A stretch of 64,000 bases of DNA from Alysiella filiformis (GCF_014054525.1 NZ_CP059564.1:1932357-1996356), one strand, 5' to 3'. Positions 8,814-18,582 are shown, counted from the stretch's first letter. Notes: a model not told the origin generated them from the sequence alone. Program-made: numbers and translations.

Positions 8814-9467
8814 ATGTCCGAACCCGAAAAAGCCCCAATCAGTACCGACTATCTCTTCCGCGCCGATGAAGATTGGTTCAGCCACAATTTGGTGGGATTA
8901 GAACCGCTATTCCAAACATTCCGCCCACAACGCATTTTGGAAATTGGCTCATACCAAGGGCGCAGCACCTGCTATTTCATTGAAAAAGCCATGCAATTTC
9001 ATCAAAATATGGAAATTTATTGCATAGACACATGGCAAGGCGGCGCAGAACACATCGGCAGACACGATATGAACGAAGCCGAAATGCTGTTTAACCACAA
9101 TATGACGGTGGCTGCTGCACGTTTCCCCAGCGCACAAATCCAAAAAATCAAAGGCTTATCGCACGATATGCTGATTCAACTGCTGGCACAAGGCAAACAA
9201 GGCTATTTTGATTTTGTGTATGTGGACGGCTCGCACGAAGCCCCCGATGTGCTGCTGGACGCTTTGTTGGCACACAAATTGTGCAAAATCAGTGGCATCA
9301 TCGCCTTTGACGATTATTTGTGGTCGCCCAAACCGCCAACAGAAGAAGACCACTATCTGCTGGTCAAACCTGCTGTTGACCATTATGTGAACACCTTTCA
9401 GCGCAAGGTTCATGTTTTGCAAAAATTGCCCAGTTATCAACTGTATGTGCAAAAATTGGCAGATTAA
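8814..9467 (+). CDS. Class I SAM-dependent methyltransferase
   Basis: The 217-residue protein has the SAM-binding motif I ILEIGSYQGRSTCYF at about residues 42-56, an acidic residue after strand 2 in IYCIDTW, and the later strands YFDFVYVDGSHEAPDVLLD and SGIIAFDDYLW, the pattern of the Methyltransf_24 group. The substrate cannot be predicted; related enzymes modify glycans or cephalosporin-like molecules. It lies between zapE and a DUF1176-like gene without an operonic partner that would suggest a role. Confidence 0.8.
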   Translation: MSEPEKAPISTDYLFRADEDWFSHNLVGLEPLFQTFRPQRILEIGSYQGRSTCYFIEKAMQFHQNMEIYCIDTWQGGAEHIGRHDMNEAEMLFNHNMTVAAARFPSAQIQKIKGLSHDMLIQLLAQGKQGYFDFVYVDGSHEAPDVLLDALLAHKLCKISGIIAFDDYLWSPKPPTEEDHYLLVKPAVDHYVNTFQRKVHVLQKLPSYQLYVQKLAD

Positions 9468-9500
9468 GCGCGTTCAGGCAGCCTGAAACGGAACATCATC

Positions 9501-10472
9501 ATGAAAACACCATATGTGGCATTGCTGGGCAGCTTGATTTGTGCCAACGCACTGGCTGCCCCTATGCAAGGCATTCATTTTAAACACAAAGACTGGGAAA
9601 CCGCTTGCGACAACACAGGTACTTGCCGCGTGGCGGGCTATCATCACGAATCGGAATACGACAAGCGGATTTCGGTGCTGTTTACGCGCATGGCGGGTTC
9701 GTCAGCCGTTTCGGGCGAATTGAGTTATGCAGGCGAATCTGTGCAACAAAAAACCATCAACCTATTGATTAATCAAAAAATCATCGGCAAACTGATTTTG
9801 CAACACGACAGCTATCGCCTTTCGCCCCAAATCGCGCAAATGGTGATTGCCGCCACCAAAGGACGCGACACGGTGCAAATCCAAGTAGGCAAAGAAATAT
9901 TTACATTGTCCAATGCGGGCGCGGCGGCAGTTTGGTTGAAAGCCGATGAATTTCAACAATTTGGTAAACTCAAACCGCAGCCCAAACCCCTTATCAAAAA
10001 AGCCCAAACCGTTTCAGGCAGCCTGAAAACGAGCGGAGCCAGTTTCGCCAAAATCAATTCCGCCGAACAAAATCAAATCCGCCAACTGTTGCGCAGCAAA
10101 TTGGACAGTGAAACTTGCCATTTCTTGCACGAAAACACCGAAGCGATTGCGCTGTATCGTTTAAATTCACAAAATCTTTTGGCAGAAACAATCTGTTGGC
10201 GTGGTGCATACAATGAAGGTTTACTGGCTGTGGTCTTGGACAACTCACGCAAAACCATCCGCCAAGTCGTTACCCTACACGCAACAGATTACAATAATGG
10301 CGAAATTCATGGCGGACACAAAAGTCGCGGTATAGGCGATTGTTGGTCGGGCGAAACCCACGTTTGGGACGGCAAGCGTTTTATCCAAACCCAAGAATAT
10401 TCAACGGGTATGTGTCGCGGTTTTGCAGGTGGCGCGTGGCATTTGCCGACTTTGGTAAGCGATGTGAAATAA
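9501..10472 (+). CDS. Exported DUF1176-like protein
   Basis: The 323-residue product begins with a typical signal peptide ending near ANALAAP (cleavage around residue 20), so it is probably periplasmic. The following HKDWETACDNTGTCRVAGYHHE is characteristic of the DUF1176 family of unknown function, and the C-terminal part HGGHKSRGIGDCWSGETHVWDG also fits. An uptake sequence inside the gene encodes SGSLK at about residue 172. Four cysteines in pairs suggest disulfide bonds. The domain name is recalled from motif similarity rather than searched. Confidence 0.7.
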   Translation: MKTPYVALLGSLICANALAAPMQGIHFKHKDWETACDNTGTCRVAGYHHESEYDKRISVLFTRMAGSSAVSGELSYAGESVQQKTINLLINQKIIGKLILQHDSYRLSPQIAQMVIAATKGRDTVQIQVGKEIFTLSNAGAAAVWLKADEFQQFGKLKPQPKPLIKKAQTVSGSLKTSGASFAKINSAEQNQIRQLLRSKLDSETCHFLHENTEAIALYRLNSQNLLAETICWRGAYNEGLLAVVLDNSRKTIRQVVTLHATDYNNGEIHGGHKSRGIGDCWSGETHVWDGKRFIQTQEYSTGMCRGFAGGAWHLPTLVSDVK

Positions 10473-10513
10473 GGTTTCAGGCTGCCTGAAAAACGCACAA
10501 CGAAAGAAACAAT

Positions 10514-11992
10514 ATGAAATACAAAGACCTACGCGAATTCATTCAAATCCTTGAACAACAAGGCAAACTCAAACGCATCACCGCACCCGTGTCGCCCTAT
10601 TTGGAAATCACCGAAATCAGCGACCGCGTTTTGCGTGCTGGCGGAGCGGCTTTGTTGTTTGAAAACGTGGTCAAAGCAGACGGCACCAAATATCCCTACC
10701 CCGTTTTGGCAAATTTGTTTGGCACCACCGAGCGCGTTGCCATGGGCATGGGCGCAAGCGACATCAGCCAATTACGCGAAATCGGCAAAACCTTGGCATA
10801 TTTGAAAGAACCCGAGCCGCCCAAAGGCGTGAAAGACGCATTCAGCAAATTGCCCTTGCTCAAAGACATTTGGAGCATGGCACCGAATATCGTCAAAAAT
10901 GCCCCTTGCCAAGAAATTGTTTTAGAAGGGGAAAATGTGAATTTATACGATTTGCCGATTCAGCATTGTTGGGCGGGCGATGTTGCGCCATTGGTAACGT
11001 GGGGCTTGACCGTAACGCGCGGTTACAATAAAAAACGCCAAAATCTCGGCATTTACAGGCAGCAATTATTGGGCAAAAACAAGCTGATTATGCGTTGGTT
11101 GGCACATCGCGGCGGCGCATTGGATTTTCAGGAACACAAACGCCTGTTCCCCGACCAGCCCTACCCTGTTTCGGTGGTATTGGGTTGCGACCCTGCCACC
11201 ATTTTGGGCGCAGTAACGCCCGTTCCCGACACATTGAGTGAATACCAATTTGCAGGATTATTGCGTGGCGCGCGCACCGAATTGACCAAATGCATCGGCA
11301 ACGATTTGCACGTTCCAGCGCGTGCCGAAATCGTATTGGAAGGCGTGATTCACCCCAATGAAACCGCGCTGGAAGGACCTTATGGCGACCACACGGGCTA
11401 TTACAATGAGCAAGATACCTTCCCCGTGTTCACGGTGGAACGCATTACCATGCGCGAAAACCCGATTTACCACAGCACCTACACAGGCGCACCGCCCGAT
11501 GAACCTGCCGTATTGGGCGAGGCGTTGAATGAAGTGTTTGTGCCATTGTTGCAAAAGCAATTCCCTGAAATTGTGGATTTTTATTTGCCGCCCGAAGCCT
11601 GTTCGTATCGCATGGCGGTTGTGAGCATGAAAAAGCAATATGCAGGACACGCCAAGCGCGTGATGATGGGTTGTTGGTCATTTTTGCGGCAATTTATGTA
11701 CACCAAATTCATCGTGGTGGTGGACGATGACATCAATGTACGCGACTGGAAACAGGTCATCTGGGCAATGACCACGCGCATGGACCCTGTTCGTGATACC
11801 GTTTTGGTGGAAAACACGCCGATTGATTATTTGGATTTTGCCAGCCCCGTGAGCGGTTTGGGCGGCAAAATGGGCTTGGACGCAACCAATAAATGGGCTG
11901 GCGAAACCCATCGCGAGTGGGGTGTACCGATTAGCCGCGACCCTGCCACAGTCGCCAAAGTGGACGCAATGTGGGCGAATTTGGGTTTGTGA
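10514..11992 (+). CDS. ubiD: 4-hydroxy-3-polyprenylbenzoate decarboxylase
   Basis: UbiD removes the carboxyl group of 4-hydroxy-3-polyprenylbenzoate in ubiquinone synthesis, using prenylated FMN made by UbiX. The 492-residue length is standard. Family landmarks are [21 protein letters not shown] at the N-terminus, [24 protein letters not shown] in the middle and the catalytic E-(R)-E region [15 protein letters not shown] near residue 278, with [17 protein letters not shown] further on. It is transcribed alone and ends at a strong hairpin terminator. Confidence 0.97.
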   Translation: MKYKDLREFIQILEQQGKLKRITAPVSPYLEITEISDRVLRAGGAALLFENVVKADGTKYPYPVLANLFGTTERVAMGMGASDISQLREIGKTLAYLKEPEPPKGVKDAFSKLPLLKDIWSMAPNIVKNAPCQEIVLEGENVNLYDLPIQHCWAGDVAPLVTWGLTVTRGYNKKRQNLGIYRQQLLGKNKLIMRWLAHRGGALDFQEHKRLFPDQPYPVSVVLGCDPATILGAVTPVPDTLSEYQFAGLLRGARTELTKCIGNDLHVPARAEIVLEGVIHPNETALEGPYGDHTGYYNEQDTFPVFTVERITMRENPIYHSTYTGAPPDEPAVLGEALNEVFVPLLQKQFPEIVDFYLPPEACSYRMAVVSMKKQYAGHAKRVMMGCWSFLRQFMYTKFIVVVDDDINVRDWKQVIWAMTTRMDPVRDTVLVENTPIDYLDFASPVSGLGGKMGLDATNKWAGETHREWGVPISRDPATVAKVDAMWANLGL

Positions 11993-12020
11993 GGTCTGAA
12001 AAACTTTAAAAATAAAACCA

Positions 12021-12056
12021 AAAGCTGCCTGAAATCATTTTTCAGGCAGCTTTTTC
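12021..12056 (+). terminator. Rho-independent terminator after ubiD
   Basis: AAAGCTGCCTGAAA and TTTCAGGCAGCTTT make a perfect 14-base stem with a short loop, followed by TTTTTC. It is an uptake-sequence pair and lies just upstream of the IS630 insertion. Confidence 0.9.
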
Positions 12057-12072
12057 ATTTCAAATCAATTTA

Positions 12073-12958
12073 TAGCTAATCAAAACTAAAACCACTACAA
12101 TATTAAATTTATCATGGCTTACTCCCAAGACTTACGTAAACAAATCCTAAAAAGCGTTGAAAGCGGCATGACGATACGTCAAGCCTCCGCATTTTATGGC
12201 ATCAGTACACATACCATTAACCAATGGAAACGAAATGGGATTGAAAGAAAAAAACGTCAATTCAAACCATTAAAAGTTAATCATGAAGCATTATTAAAAG
12301 ATGTTGAAAACTACCCTGATGCCTTCCAATACGAACGTGCCAAGCGTTTGGGTGTTACCGCAAGTGCAATTTGTTACGCTCTCAAACAGCTCAAAATTTC
12401 AGTTAAAAAAGACGAGCCAACACCCAAAACAAGAACCAGAGCAGCGAAATCAGTACCATTTAAAATTGCGTTTTTACAAAAAAATGGGCTATCAAATGGT
12501 TTATATTGATGAAAGTGGTTTTGCACAAACCGTTCATCGTCCAAAAGGCTATGCCCCGATTGGACGGCGTTGTTATGCGACTTACGATTGGCAAATACGT
12601 AAACAAACCAATGCAATAGGTGCATTGTTAAATGGGCGTTTGTTTACAGTTGCTTTGTTTCATCATACGATTAATCGTGCGGTTTTTATTCAATGGTTAA
12701 AAGAAGATTTAATACCAAAATTGAATAAAAAGAGTGTGTTGATTATGGATAATGCTCGCTTTCATGTCGGTGAAGAGATTCGTCAATTGGTGGCACAAAG
12801 TGGGCATAAGCTGCTGTATTGACCTGCATACAGTCCTGATTTGAATCCTATTGAACAATACTGGGCTTATGCCAAAAATACGCGGCGCAAATACATGATT
12901 TCTGATATTGAAATTTTATTTGACCGATATTTGTAGTGATTTTGTTTTTATTTAGCTA
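12073..12958 (+). mobile_element. IS630-family insertion sequence (defective copy)
   Basis: An 886-base element with terminal inverted repeats of about 30 bases: the left end starts TAGCTAATCAAAAC and the right end, read inward, TAGCTAAATAAAAAC. A TA dinucleotide flanks each side (12071-12072 and 12959-12960), the target duplication expected for IS630. It landed between the ubiD terminator and the mltD stop codon, only a few bases beyond the end of mltD. The transposase is broken in two ways (next entry), so this copy should not move by itself. Confidence 0.9.
12114..12936 (+). pseudogene. IS630 transposase, frame lost and stop-interrupted
   Basis: The first frame (12114 on) gives an N-terminal helix-turn-helix (MAYSQDLRKQILKSVESG, then HTINQWKRNG). 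The catalytic half is in the +1 frame from about 12410 (KKTSQHPK...), with the DDE aspartates in YIDESG and LIMDNARFH and the glutamate in SPDLNPIEQYW. At the expected slippage site there are only six A residues before G (12405-12410), where a -1 programmed shift needs A7G as in the copy at 34.0 kb. A TGA at 12820-12822 then cuts the protein before the catalytic glutamate. With the A restored and the shift made, the product would be about 274 residues, the normal size for this group. Confidence 0.88.
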
Positions 12959-12963
12959 TAAAA

Positions 12964-15096
12964 TCAGCTTTCAGTTAATTGCAACGTTTCGCCGATTTTC
13001 ACATCTTCACGATTATTATTCAAACGCTTAATGTCGCTCATTTTCAGATTATAACGTGCAGCAATATTGGTTAAAGTATCGCCTTTTTTAACCAAATGCA
13101 CAGTCGGTTGTTCCGCCTCATTGGATACTTTCAACAATGGCGTACGCTGATTGTTCGCATTGCCCAAACCCGATACTTTCAGTACCTGACCAATGCGAAT
13201 GTGGTTACCACGCAAATTATTGGCGGCAATCAAATCCGATACATTGACATTATAACGCTGTGCGATATTGAATAAGGTATCGCCCTGTACCACACGATGG
13301 GTGGTAATTTCTTGATTCGCCTTATTTTGAGCGGGCGCACGATATGCCACATTTTGATAAGCATTTGAACCCTTAACCATTTGCACCGAAACAGGTGGCA
13401 CTTGCGCTGTTTGCGTGGCTTGGGTTGCCTTGGCTTGCTGCTGTTGAGCGGCAATGGCAGCCAAACGCGCTTTTTCTTTTTCGCGCAATTCCTGTTGTTT
13501 TTGGCGGCGTTTTTGCTCTTTGGCTTCAGCAAGACGCAAAGCCGCATTGCTTTCTTCTACCGCTTGACGGGTTTGTTGCAATGCCAAACGTTCGCGTTCA
13601 CGCTGATTCACCAGTTCAAACAAGGGGTCAGCCGCCGTGTTCAAGCCTGCATTTTCTGCCACATCGGAAACCTGATGTACGGGTGCCGCCACCACACTCG
13701 CTGCTGCGGCATTGACCACAGGCTGCGTGGCTTTATTTTGTGCCACAAAATCAATTTTGGGCGCAAGCACAGGTGCGGCTGCCGTTGCCACCGCAAAATT
13801 GTTTTGTACCACAGGTGCTGCCGATACCACAAAATTGGTCAAAACGGGTTTTTGTTCCACAAAGGTATCGGGCGTGGTGTCATTGTCCACTTTGGCAAAA
13901 TTGAATTTGATGCCTTGTGCATTGCTGCTGCCATTTTTTGCCACCAAAATGCTGCGTCCTGCGGAAACCACGCTGCCGTTAATGCCATTCATGCGGCGCA
14001 ATTCAGACAAATTCGTGCCAGTTTGTGCGGCAATATCGTTCAAGGACATGGCATAATTTGGGGTAAACACGTCCCACGACAACAGGGCTTTGCTGTCGGT
14101 ATTGCGTAAATTGGTTTCAAAATTTTTGGCTGCGTTTACAGGCAGCAACATTTTGCGACCGCCTTTGGGAATGAATACTGGGGTTTTGAATGCGGGATTC
14201 AATGCCAAAAATTCGGTTTCTGAAATGTTTGCCAAATGCGCGGCTGCCATAATGTCCAATGGCGTATCCACATGAACCGCCTGAAAATAGGGCTTGTCTT
14301 GAATATCAGGCAGAGCCAAACCATAGGCTTGCGGATTATTGACCAAATTGCGTACTGCCAATAATTTTGGCACATAATTGCGCGTTTCGGCTGGCATACG
14401 CAAGTTTTCATAAGTGGGTGCCAAACCTGCGGCTTGTGCGCGGCGTACGGCACGGCTCACATTGCCTTCGCCCCAGTTGTAAGCTGCCAATGCCAATGAC
14501 CAATCGCCAAACAAACCGTGCAAATATTGCAAATAATTCAAAGCGGCATCGGTGGAGGCATACACATCGTGGCGACCATCATACAAAGGCGTTTGCTCCA
14601 AACCATAATGGCGACCTGTGGCAGGCATAAATTGCCACAAACCAGACGCGCCAACCTGTGAACGGGCTTTGGTTACATAGGCACTTTCAATAAAGGGCAG
14701 CAAGGCGATTTCGGCAGGCATACCGCGTTTGCGTACCTCATTGGCAATGTGGTACATATAGGGCTGGCTGCGGGCTATGGTGCGGTTAAAATAGGCACTG
14801 TTGGCAACAAATTTGCTTTCGTGGCTGCGAACCAAACTGGAATTGACTTCCGCCATACGGAAACCATTTTTCAAACTTTTCCAAATGCTGCCGCTGCTGT
14901 GTGCAAACGATGATGTGTGTGATGATTTTTGCGCCTCTGCAAAATGACCTTGACTGCCTTCGCTTAAAGGGGCTGCATTTAATCGCATCATCGCCATGCC
15001 TACTTGTCCTGCGGTGTTGCTTTCTTTGCCATGGGCTACGGCTGGCAACACGCACAAACTGCTAACTGCAAATGCTAAAGACTTGAATGATTTCAT
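12964..15096 (-). CDS. mltD: Membrane-bound lytic murein transglycosylase D, LysM-containing
   Basis: MltD-type enzymes cleave peptidoglycan glycan strands to 1,6-anhydro products in the periplasm. The 710-residue protein has a signal peptide (cleavage near AVAHG at 19-23, without a lipobox), the SLT catalytic domain with LLPFIESAYVTKARSQVGASGLWQFMP (catalytic Glu at about 137) and QTPLYDGRHD, a degenerate LysM at about 340-385, a long Ala/Gln/Lys-rich linker that is probably coiled, and two clear LysM domains near the C-terminus (HRVVQGDTLFNIAQRYN and HLVKKGDTLTNIAARYN). LysM binds peptidoglycan. An IS630 copy sits four bases after its stop. Confidence 0.93.
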   Translation of the reverse strand: MKSFKSLAFAVSSLCVLPAVAHGKESNTAGQVGMAMMRLNAAPLSEGSQGHFAEAQKSSHTSSFAHSSGSIWKSLKNGFRMAEVNSSLVRSHESKFVANSAYFNRTIARSQPYMYHIANEVRKRGMPAEIALLPFIESAYVTKARSQVGASGLWQFMPATGRHYGLEQTPLYDGRHDVYASTDAALNYLQYLHGLFGDWSLALAAYNWGEGNVSRAVRRAQAAGLAPTYENLRMPAETRNYVPKLLAVRNLVNNPQAYGLALPDIQDKPYFQAVHVDTPLDIMAAAHLANISETEFLALNPAFKTPVFIPKGGRKMLLPVNAAKNFETNLRNTDSKALLSWDVFTPNYAMSLNDIAAQTGTNLSELRRMNGINGSVVSAGRSILVAKNGSSNAQGIKFNFAKVDNDTTPDTFVEQKPVLTNFVVSAAPVVQNNFAVATAAAPVLAPKIDFVAQNKATQPVVNAAAASVVAAPVHQVSDVAENAGLNTAADPLFELVNQRERERLALQQTRQAVEESNAALRLAEAKEQKRRQKQQELREKEKARLAAIAAQQQQAKATQATQTAQVPPVSVQMVKGSNAYQNVAYRAPAQNKANQEITTHRVVQGDTLFNIAQRYNVNVSDLIAANNLRGNHIRIGQVLKVSGLGNANNQRTPLLKVSNEAEQPTVHLVKKGDTLTNIAARYNLKMSDIKRLNNNREDVKIGETLQLTES

Positions 15097-15254
15097 AATT
15101 TACAAAACTACTGTTTACAGATACCATAATGCTAATTCTTTTGCGGTTTTGGGTCAAGCGTTTACAAGTGTAAAAGGGTTTGTTGTAAAGGGCTTTTTGC
15201 CTTTACACTGGCTGTCATTTCTTTCTATTTTGTTTGGCTGCGCGGAGCGAAATC

Positions 15255-15950
15255 ATGATGAGCATACAGGCAACCCATTTTCAAAATTGGCTACAAAATA
15301 CCGATTTGGGACAATATGTTATTCAACAGGAACGGGATTTTTTTCAGGCAGCCTTTCGCGGTTTTTATGCTGAACGTGTTTTGCAAATGGGTTTCACGCG
15401 CTGTTTTGCACCGCAAAATGCCCACGCTTTGTGGGTGCAACAAAATCACGATTTGCCCGCACAAATTGTGGCAGAAAGCGCAACAGTTTGGCGCAACAAT
15501 GCTTTTGACGCGGTGATGTTGCCGCATTTTTTGGAATTGTCGCCCGAACCGCAACGGCAACTGTTTGAAATCACGCGCATTGTTCAGGCTGCGGGGCATT
15601 TGGTGCTAACGGGTCTGAATCCGCATTCTTTGTGGCGATTTGTGGGCGATGAAGTGCCGATTCATCAAGCCATTGATTTGCCAAAATTAAAATCGTGGCT
15701 GCCTGAATTGGGTTGGCAAATTGTACAAGGGCGTTTTATGAACTATTTGCCGCCCATCAATTCGCAAAAAGCCATTGAAAAACTGCAATTTATGGAATTG
15801 GCTGGCAACCGTTGGCTGCCCCACGCGGCGGCGATTTATGGCTTGGTGCTGCGTAAGCAACTCACGCCTTTGCGCGGTGCGTGTGATGAAGTTGATGATG
15901 TGTTGTTGTCGGGCGATGTGGCTTTGGGTTTGACGCGCGGTAAATTCTGA
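15255..15950 (+). CDS. SAM-dependent methyltransferase-like protein
   Basis: The 231-residue protein resembles class I methyltransferases of the Methyltransf_11 type: FDAVMLPHFLELSPEPQRQLFEITRIVQAAGHLVLTGLNPHSLWRF has the D-x-V/h-L, then post-strand-4 and strand-5 pattern, but the glycine-rich motif I is weak (RVLQMGFTRCFAP), so SAM binding is uncertain. I chose the ATG at 15255, seven bases after GGAG; an ATG follows immediately. It is divergent from mltD. The substrate is unknown. Confidence 0.65.
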   Translation: MMSIQATHFQNWLQNTDLGQYVIQQERDFFQAAFRGFYAERVLQMGFTRCFAPQNAHALWVQQNHDLPAQIVAESATVWRNNAFDAVMLPHFLELSPEPQRQLFEITRIVQAAGHLVLTGLNPHSLWRFVGDEVPIHQAIDLPKLKSWLPELGWQIVQGRFMNYLPPINSQKAIEKLQFMELAGNRWLPHAAAIYGLVLRKQLTPLRGACDEVDDVLLSGDVALGLTRGKF

Positions 15951-15960
15951 ATGCTGCCTG

Positions 15961-16045
15961 AAATGGTTTTTTCCATTAAAATAAGCCTTTTTCAGGCTGC
16001 CTTTTGCTCGCTCACAAAAATAAAATGCTGGGCTGCCTGAAACAT
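15961..16045 (+). terminator. Terminator-like region between the methyltransferase and pldA
   Basis: Several partial uptake sequences in both orientations (CTGCCTGAAA near 15954, TTTTTCAGGCTGCCTTTT near 15990, GGCTGCCTGAAA near 16032) can form a hairpin followed by TTTT at 16001-16004. Confidence 0.5.
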
Positions 16046-16081
16046 TTTCTTTAAATAAATTATGTTGATTTTTAAAATAAA

Positions 16082-17170
16082 ATGAAAAAAATCTTTTTAC
16101 CTTTATCATTATTTGCCGTCATTCACACCACCCACGCTGCGTCTGCTGAACATTGCGCGACTTTATCCGACAACGCGCAACGTTTGGCGTGCTACGACCA
16201 ACTGTTCGCCCCCAATCAAATCAAAAAGGCGAGCAAAGCGGTGTTGGATTTGGACAAAAGCTATGAAAAATCTCGCGCAACAGGCGAAACCGAAATCGTC
16301 ATCAGCGAAAGCCAAATCACGCCCACCAGCAAGGAAGATGAGGCATTCAGCTCTTTGAGTTTTTTGTATGATTTGGACAAAAACAGCAGCAAGGGCATTT
16401 TGTCGGTGCGTGAACATGAGCCGATGTACATCATGCCTGCGTGGTACAACACCAGCCCCAATTACACGCCACATTCGCCATCGCGCGGTACATCGGACAA
16501 CGACATTCAGAAAAAACAAAAACGCGTGGAAACCAAAATGCAAATGTCGTTTAAAACCAAATTGATGGAAGATGTTTTTAAAACGCGCTCGGATTTGTGG
16601 TTTGGCTACACGCAACAATCCAACTGGCAAATGTACACTTTGGGCGATAAATCTGCGCCGTTTCGCAACAATGATTATGCGCCTGAAATTTTCATGACCC
16701 AGCCTGTGAAAGCGAATTTGCCTTGGGGCGGTAAATTGCGTGTGTTGGGGGCGGGTTATGTGCATCATTCTAATGGGCAGAGTCGTCCGCTTTCGCGTTC
16801 GTGGAATCGTGGTTATGTGTTTGCGGGCATGGAATGGGGCAATTTGACGGTGGTGCCGCGCATTTGGACGCGCATTGACCCTGAAACGGGTGAAAAAGAC
16901 GATAACCCCGATATCATGCGTTATATGGGTTATGGCGATTTGAAATTCATGTATAAATTCAATGATAAACATGCGGCAGCCGCCACTGTGCGTTTTAATC
17001 CGAAACACGGCTATGGCGCGATTCAGGCAGATTATGTTTTCCCAATCAAAGGCAGGCTGAAAGGCTATGTGCGCGGTTTTCATGGCTATGGCGAAAATTT
17101 GTTGGAATACAATCACAAACAAACGGGCATTGGCTTGGGCGTGATGTTGCAAGGCTGGGATAAGCATTGA
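16082..17170 (+). CDS. pldA: Outer membrane phospholipase A (OMPLA)
   Basis: PldA is an outer-membrane beta-barrel that hydrolyses phospholipids that have reached the outer leaflet. The 362-residue protein has a signal peptide (cleavage near THAASA, residues 17-22), the conserved YTQQSNWQMYT, and the active-site stretch VHHSNGQSRPLSRSWNRGY with the catalytic His and Ser at about residues 226-234. The alternating hydrophobic strands GYGDLKFMYKF and GIGLGVMLQGW end the barrel as expected. An early pair of cysteines (HCATLSDNAQRLACYDQLF) is typical of the Neisseria form. It is a single-gene unit. Confidence 0.95.
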   Translation: MKKIFLPLSLFAVIHTTHAASAEHCATLSDNAQRLACYDQLFAPNQIKKASKAVLDLDKSYEKSRATGETEIVISESQITPTSKEDEAFSSLSFLYDLDKNSSKGILSVREHEPMYIMPAWYNTSPNYTPHSPSRGTSDNDIQKKQKRVETKMQMSFKTKLMEDVFKTRSDLWFGYTQQSNWQMYTLGDKSAPFRNNDYAPEIFMTQPVKANLPWGGKLRVLGAGYVHHSNGQSRPLSRSWNRGYVFAGMEWGNLTVVPRIWTRIDPETGEKDDNPDIMRYMGYGDLKFMYKFNDKHAAAATVRFNPKHGYGAIQADYVFPIKGRLKGYVRGFHGYGENLLEYNHKQTGIGLGVMLQGWDKH

Positions 17171-17384
17171 TTTTCAGGCTGCTTTTTTGGGGGCTGCGCT
17201 TTCAAAGAGTGGGTGTGGCGGCGATACGCCACGTTTGCGCCAAAGCTCAATGTATCATCAATCGTTCGGTTTTTTGCGTTTCAAAAAAACGTTTCAGGCT
17301 GCCTGAAAAGTGTTTCCCTAAACACCATGCAATGCGTATAATAACGCGCTTTGTTTTTCGCCTTTTATCACAACGCATTCCACC

Positions 17385-18062
17385 ATGGCAAAACCCACAC
17401 AAGAAAAAAACGGCATAGGCAAAGCCATTAAACGCTATTTAATCACTGGTATTTTGGTTTGGTTGCCCATTACGGTAACCATTTGGATTTTAAATTATAT
17501 TGTTTCCACCACCGACCGTTTGGTCAATTTGCTGCCTGAACAATGGAACCCCACGCAATATTTGGGTTTCAATGTCCCTGGTTTGGGCGTGATGTTGGCG
17601 GTGGCGATTTTGTTTACCACGGGCGTGTTTGCTGCCAACATCATCGGTCGCAAAATCATTGAGGGCTGGGACAGTGTGATTGGGCGCATTCCTGTGGTCA
17701 AATCCATTTATTCCAGCGCGAAAAAGGTGTCGGAAAGTTTGCTTTCAGACAATTCGCGTTCGTTTAAAACGCCTGTATTGGTGCCGTTTCCGCAGCCGAA
17801 TATTTGGACGATTGCGTTTGTCTCAGGCAGCGTACCGCAATCGGTGTTGGACGCGCTGCCTGAAAAATCGGGCTATGTCTCGGTGTATGTGCCGACCACG
17901 CCCAACCCAACGGGCGGCTACTACATCATGGTGCGCGAAAGCGACATTCGTGAACTGGACATGACGGTGGACGAAGCCTTGAAATATGTGATTTCGTTGG
18001 GTATGGTCATGCCCGATGATTTGCCGATGAAATCGCCCAAAACATTGCCTGAAAAAGTGTGA
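17385..18062 (+). CDS. DUF502-family inner-membrane protein
   Basis: The 225-residue protein begins with a basic segment (KAIKRYLITGILVWLPITVTIWI), has two membrane helices in the first 100 residues, and then the conserved PVVKSIYSSAKKVSE and the cytoplasmic/periplasmic domain VLVPFPQPNIWTIAFVSG and VYVPTTPNPTGGYYIMV that define DUF502. No biochemical role is established for bacterial members. In this family of bacteria it is often close to aspS, which here follows 1.7 kb later after four small genes. Confidence 0.88.
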   Translation: MAKPTQEKNGIGKAIKRYLITGILVWLPITVTIWILNYIVSTTDRLVNLLPEQWNPTQYLGFNVPGLGVMLAVAILFTTGVFAANIIGRKIIEGWDSVIGRIPVVKSIYSSAKKVSESLLSDNSRSFKTPVLVPFPQPNIWTIAFVSGSVPQSVLDALPEKSGYVSVYVPTTPNPTGGYYIMVRESDIRELDMTVDEALKYVISLGMVMPDDLPMKSPKTLPEKV

Positions 18063-18093
18063 ATTTGGGTTTCAGGCTGCCTGAAAAGGGAAA

Positions 18094-18246
18094 ATGATAA
18101 TGAAATGGGTAAAATATGGGATTTTATTTCAACCCATTACCGCACATGCTGGCAAAGACCCAACAGGCAGTGTCAATAATTTTTGGTTTATTTTATTTTT
18201 GGTTCTGATTGCTGTAGTGATATGGTGGTGGGAACACGAAGATTAG
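18094..18246 (+). CDS. Small single-pass membrane protein, unknown
   Basis: A 50-residue frame begins MIMKWVKYGILFQPITAHAG, just after an uptake sequence and AAAAGGGAAA, which can act as ribosome binding site. It contains a polar middle (GKDPTGSVNN), one strong membrane helix (FWFILFLVLIAVVIWWW) and a charged tail EHED. Size, composition and its place in a run of co-directional small genes support it, but no family is recognised. Confidence 0.5.
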   Translation: MIMKWVKYGILFQPITAHAGKDPTGSVNNFWFILFLVLIAVVIWWWEHED

Positions 18247-18275
18247 TTTTTCAGGTAGCCTGAAAAAGGAAAATC

Positions 18276-18548
18276 ATGTTTGCATTGTTATTCAAAATAC
18301 TTGTCAATCAACCAAACTGGCACGATTTGCCCGAAACGCAACAAAAACGCGCCAAAGTCGTTTTATTTGGTTTTGGATTTGTGCTTGTGTTTGTGATTTT
18401 GATGGTGTTGTTGGCAATATTGGTTTTATGGCACAACCAACAGGTTTTTTTGAGCATTTTGCCTGCTTTGATTGTGTTTGTGTTCGCCTTACCGAAAATC
18501 AGGCGCATTTATCAAAACCGAATCAAAGCCATTTTAAGCCAATCATGA
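18276..18548 (+). CDS. Small two-helix membrane protein, unknown
   Basis: The 90-residue product has a short amphipathic N-terminus, a polar stretch (NQPNWHDLPETQQKRAK), and two hydrophobic helices at about residues 29-52 and 57-72, ending in a basic tail (PKIRRIYQNRIKAI). AAAAAGGAAAATC precedes the start. No known family; it may work in the membrane with the 50-residue protein just upstream. Confidence 0.6.
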   Translation: MFALLFKILVNQPNWHDLPETQQKRAKVVLFGFGFVLVFVILMVLLAILVLWHNQQVFLSILPALIVFVFALPKIRRIYQNRIKAILSQS

Positions 18549-18582
18549 TTCAGGCAGCCTGAAAAGAAAAACAGGAACAAAC

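Noticed and set aside
12114-12509. Independent regulator gene
   Set aside because: The HTH protein is the first frame of an IS630 transposase, shown by the downstream DDE frame and TIRs.
15181-15206. Terminator or operator in the mltD upstream region
   Set aside because: GTAAAGGGC and GCCTTTAC pair imperfectly around TTTTT and no T-run or promoter geometry supports a role.
16163-17167. Long minus-strand open frame opposite pldA
   Set aside because: No family features, His/Phe-rich composition, and full overlap with a clear OMPLA gene.
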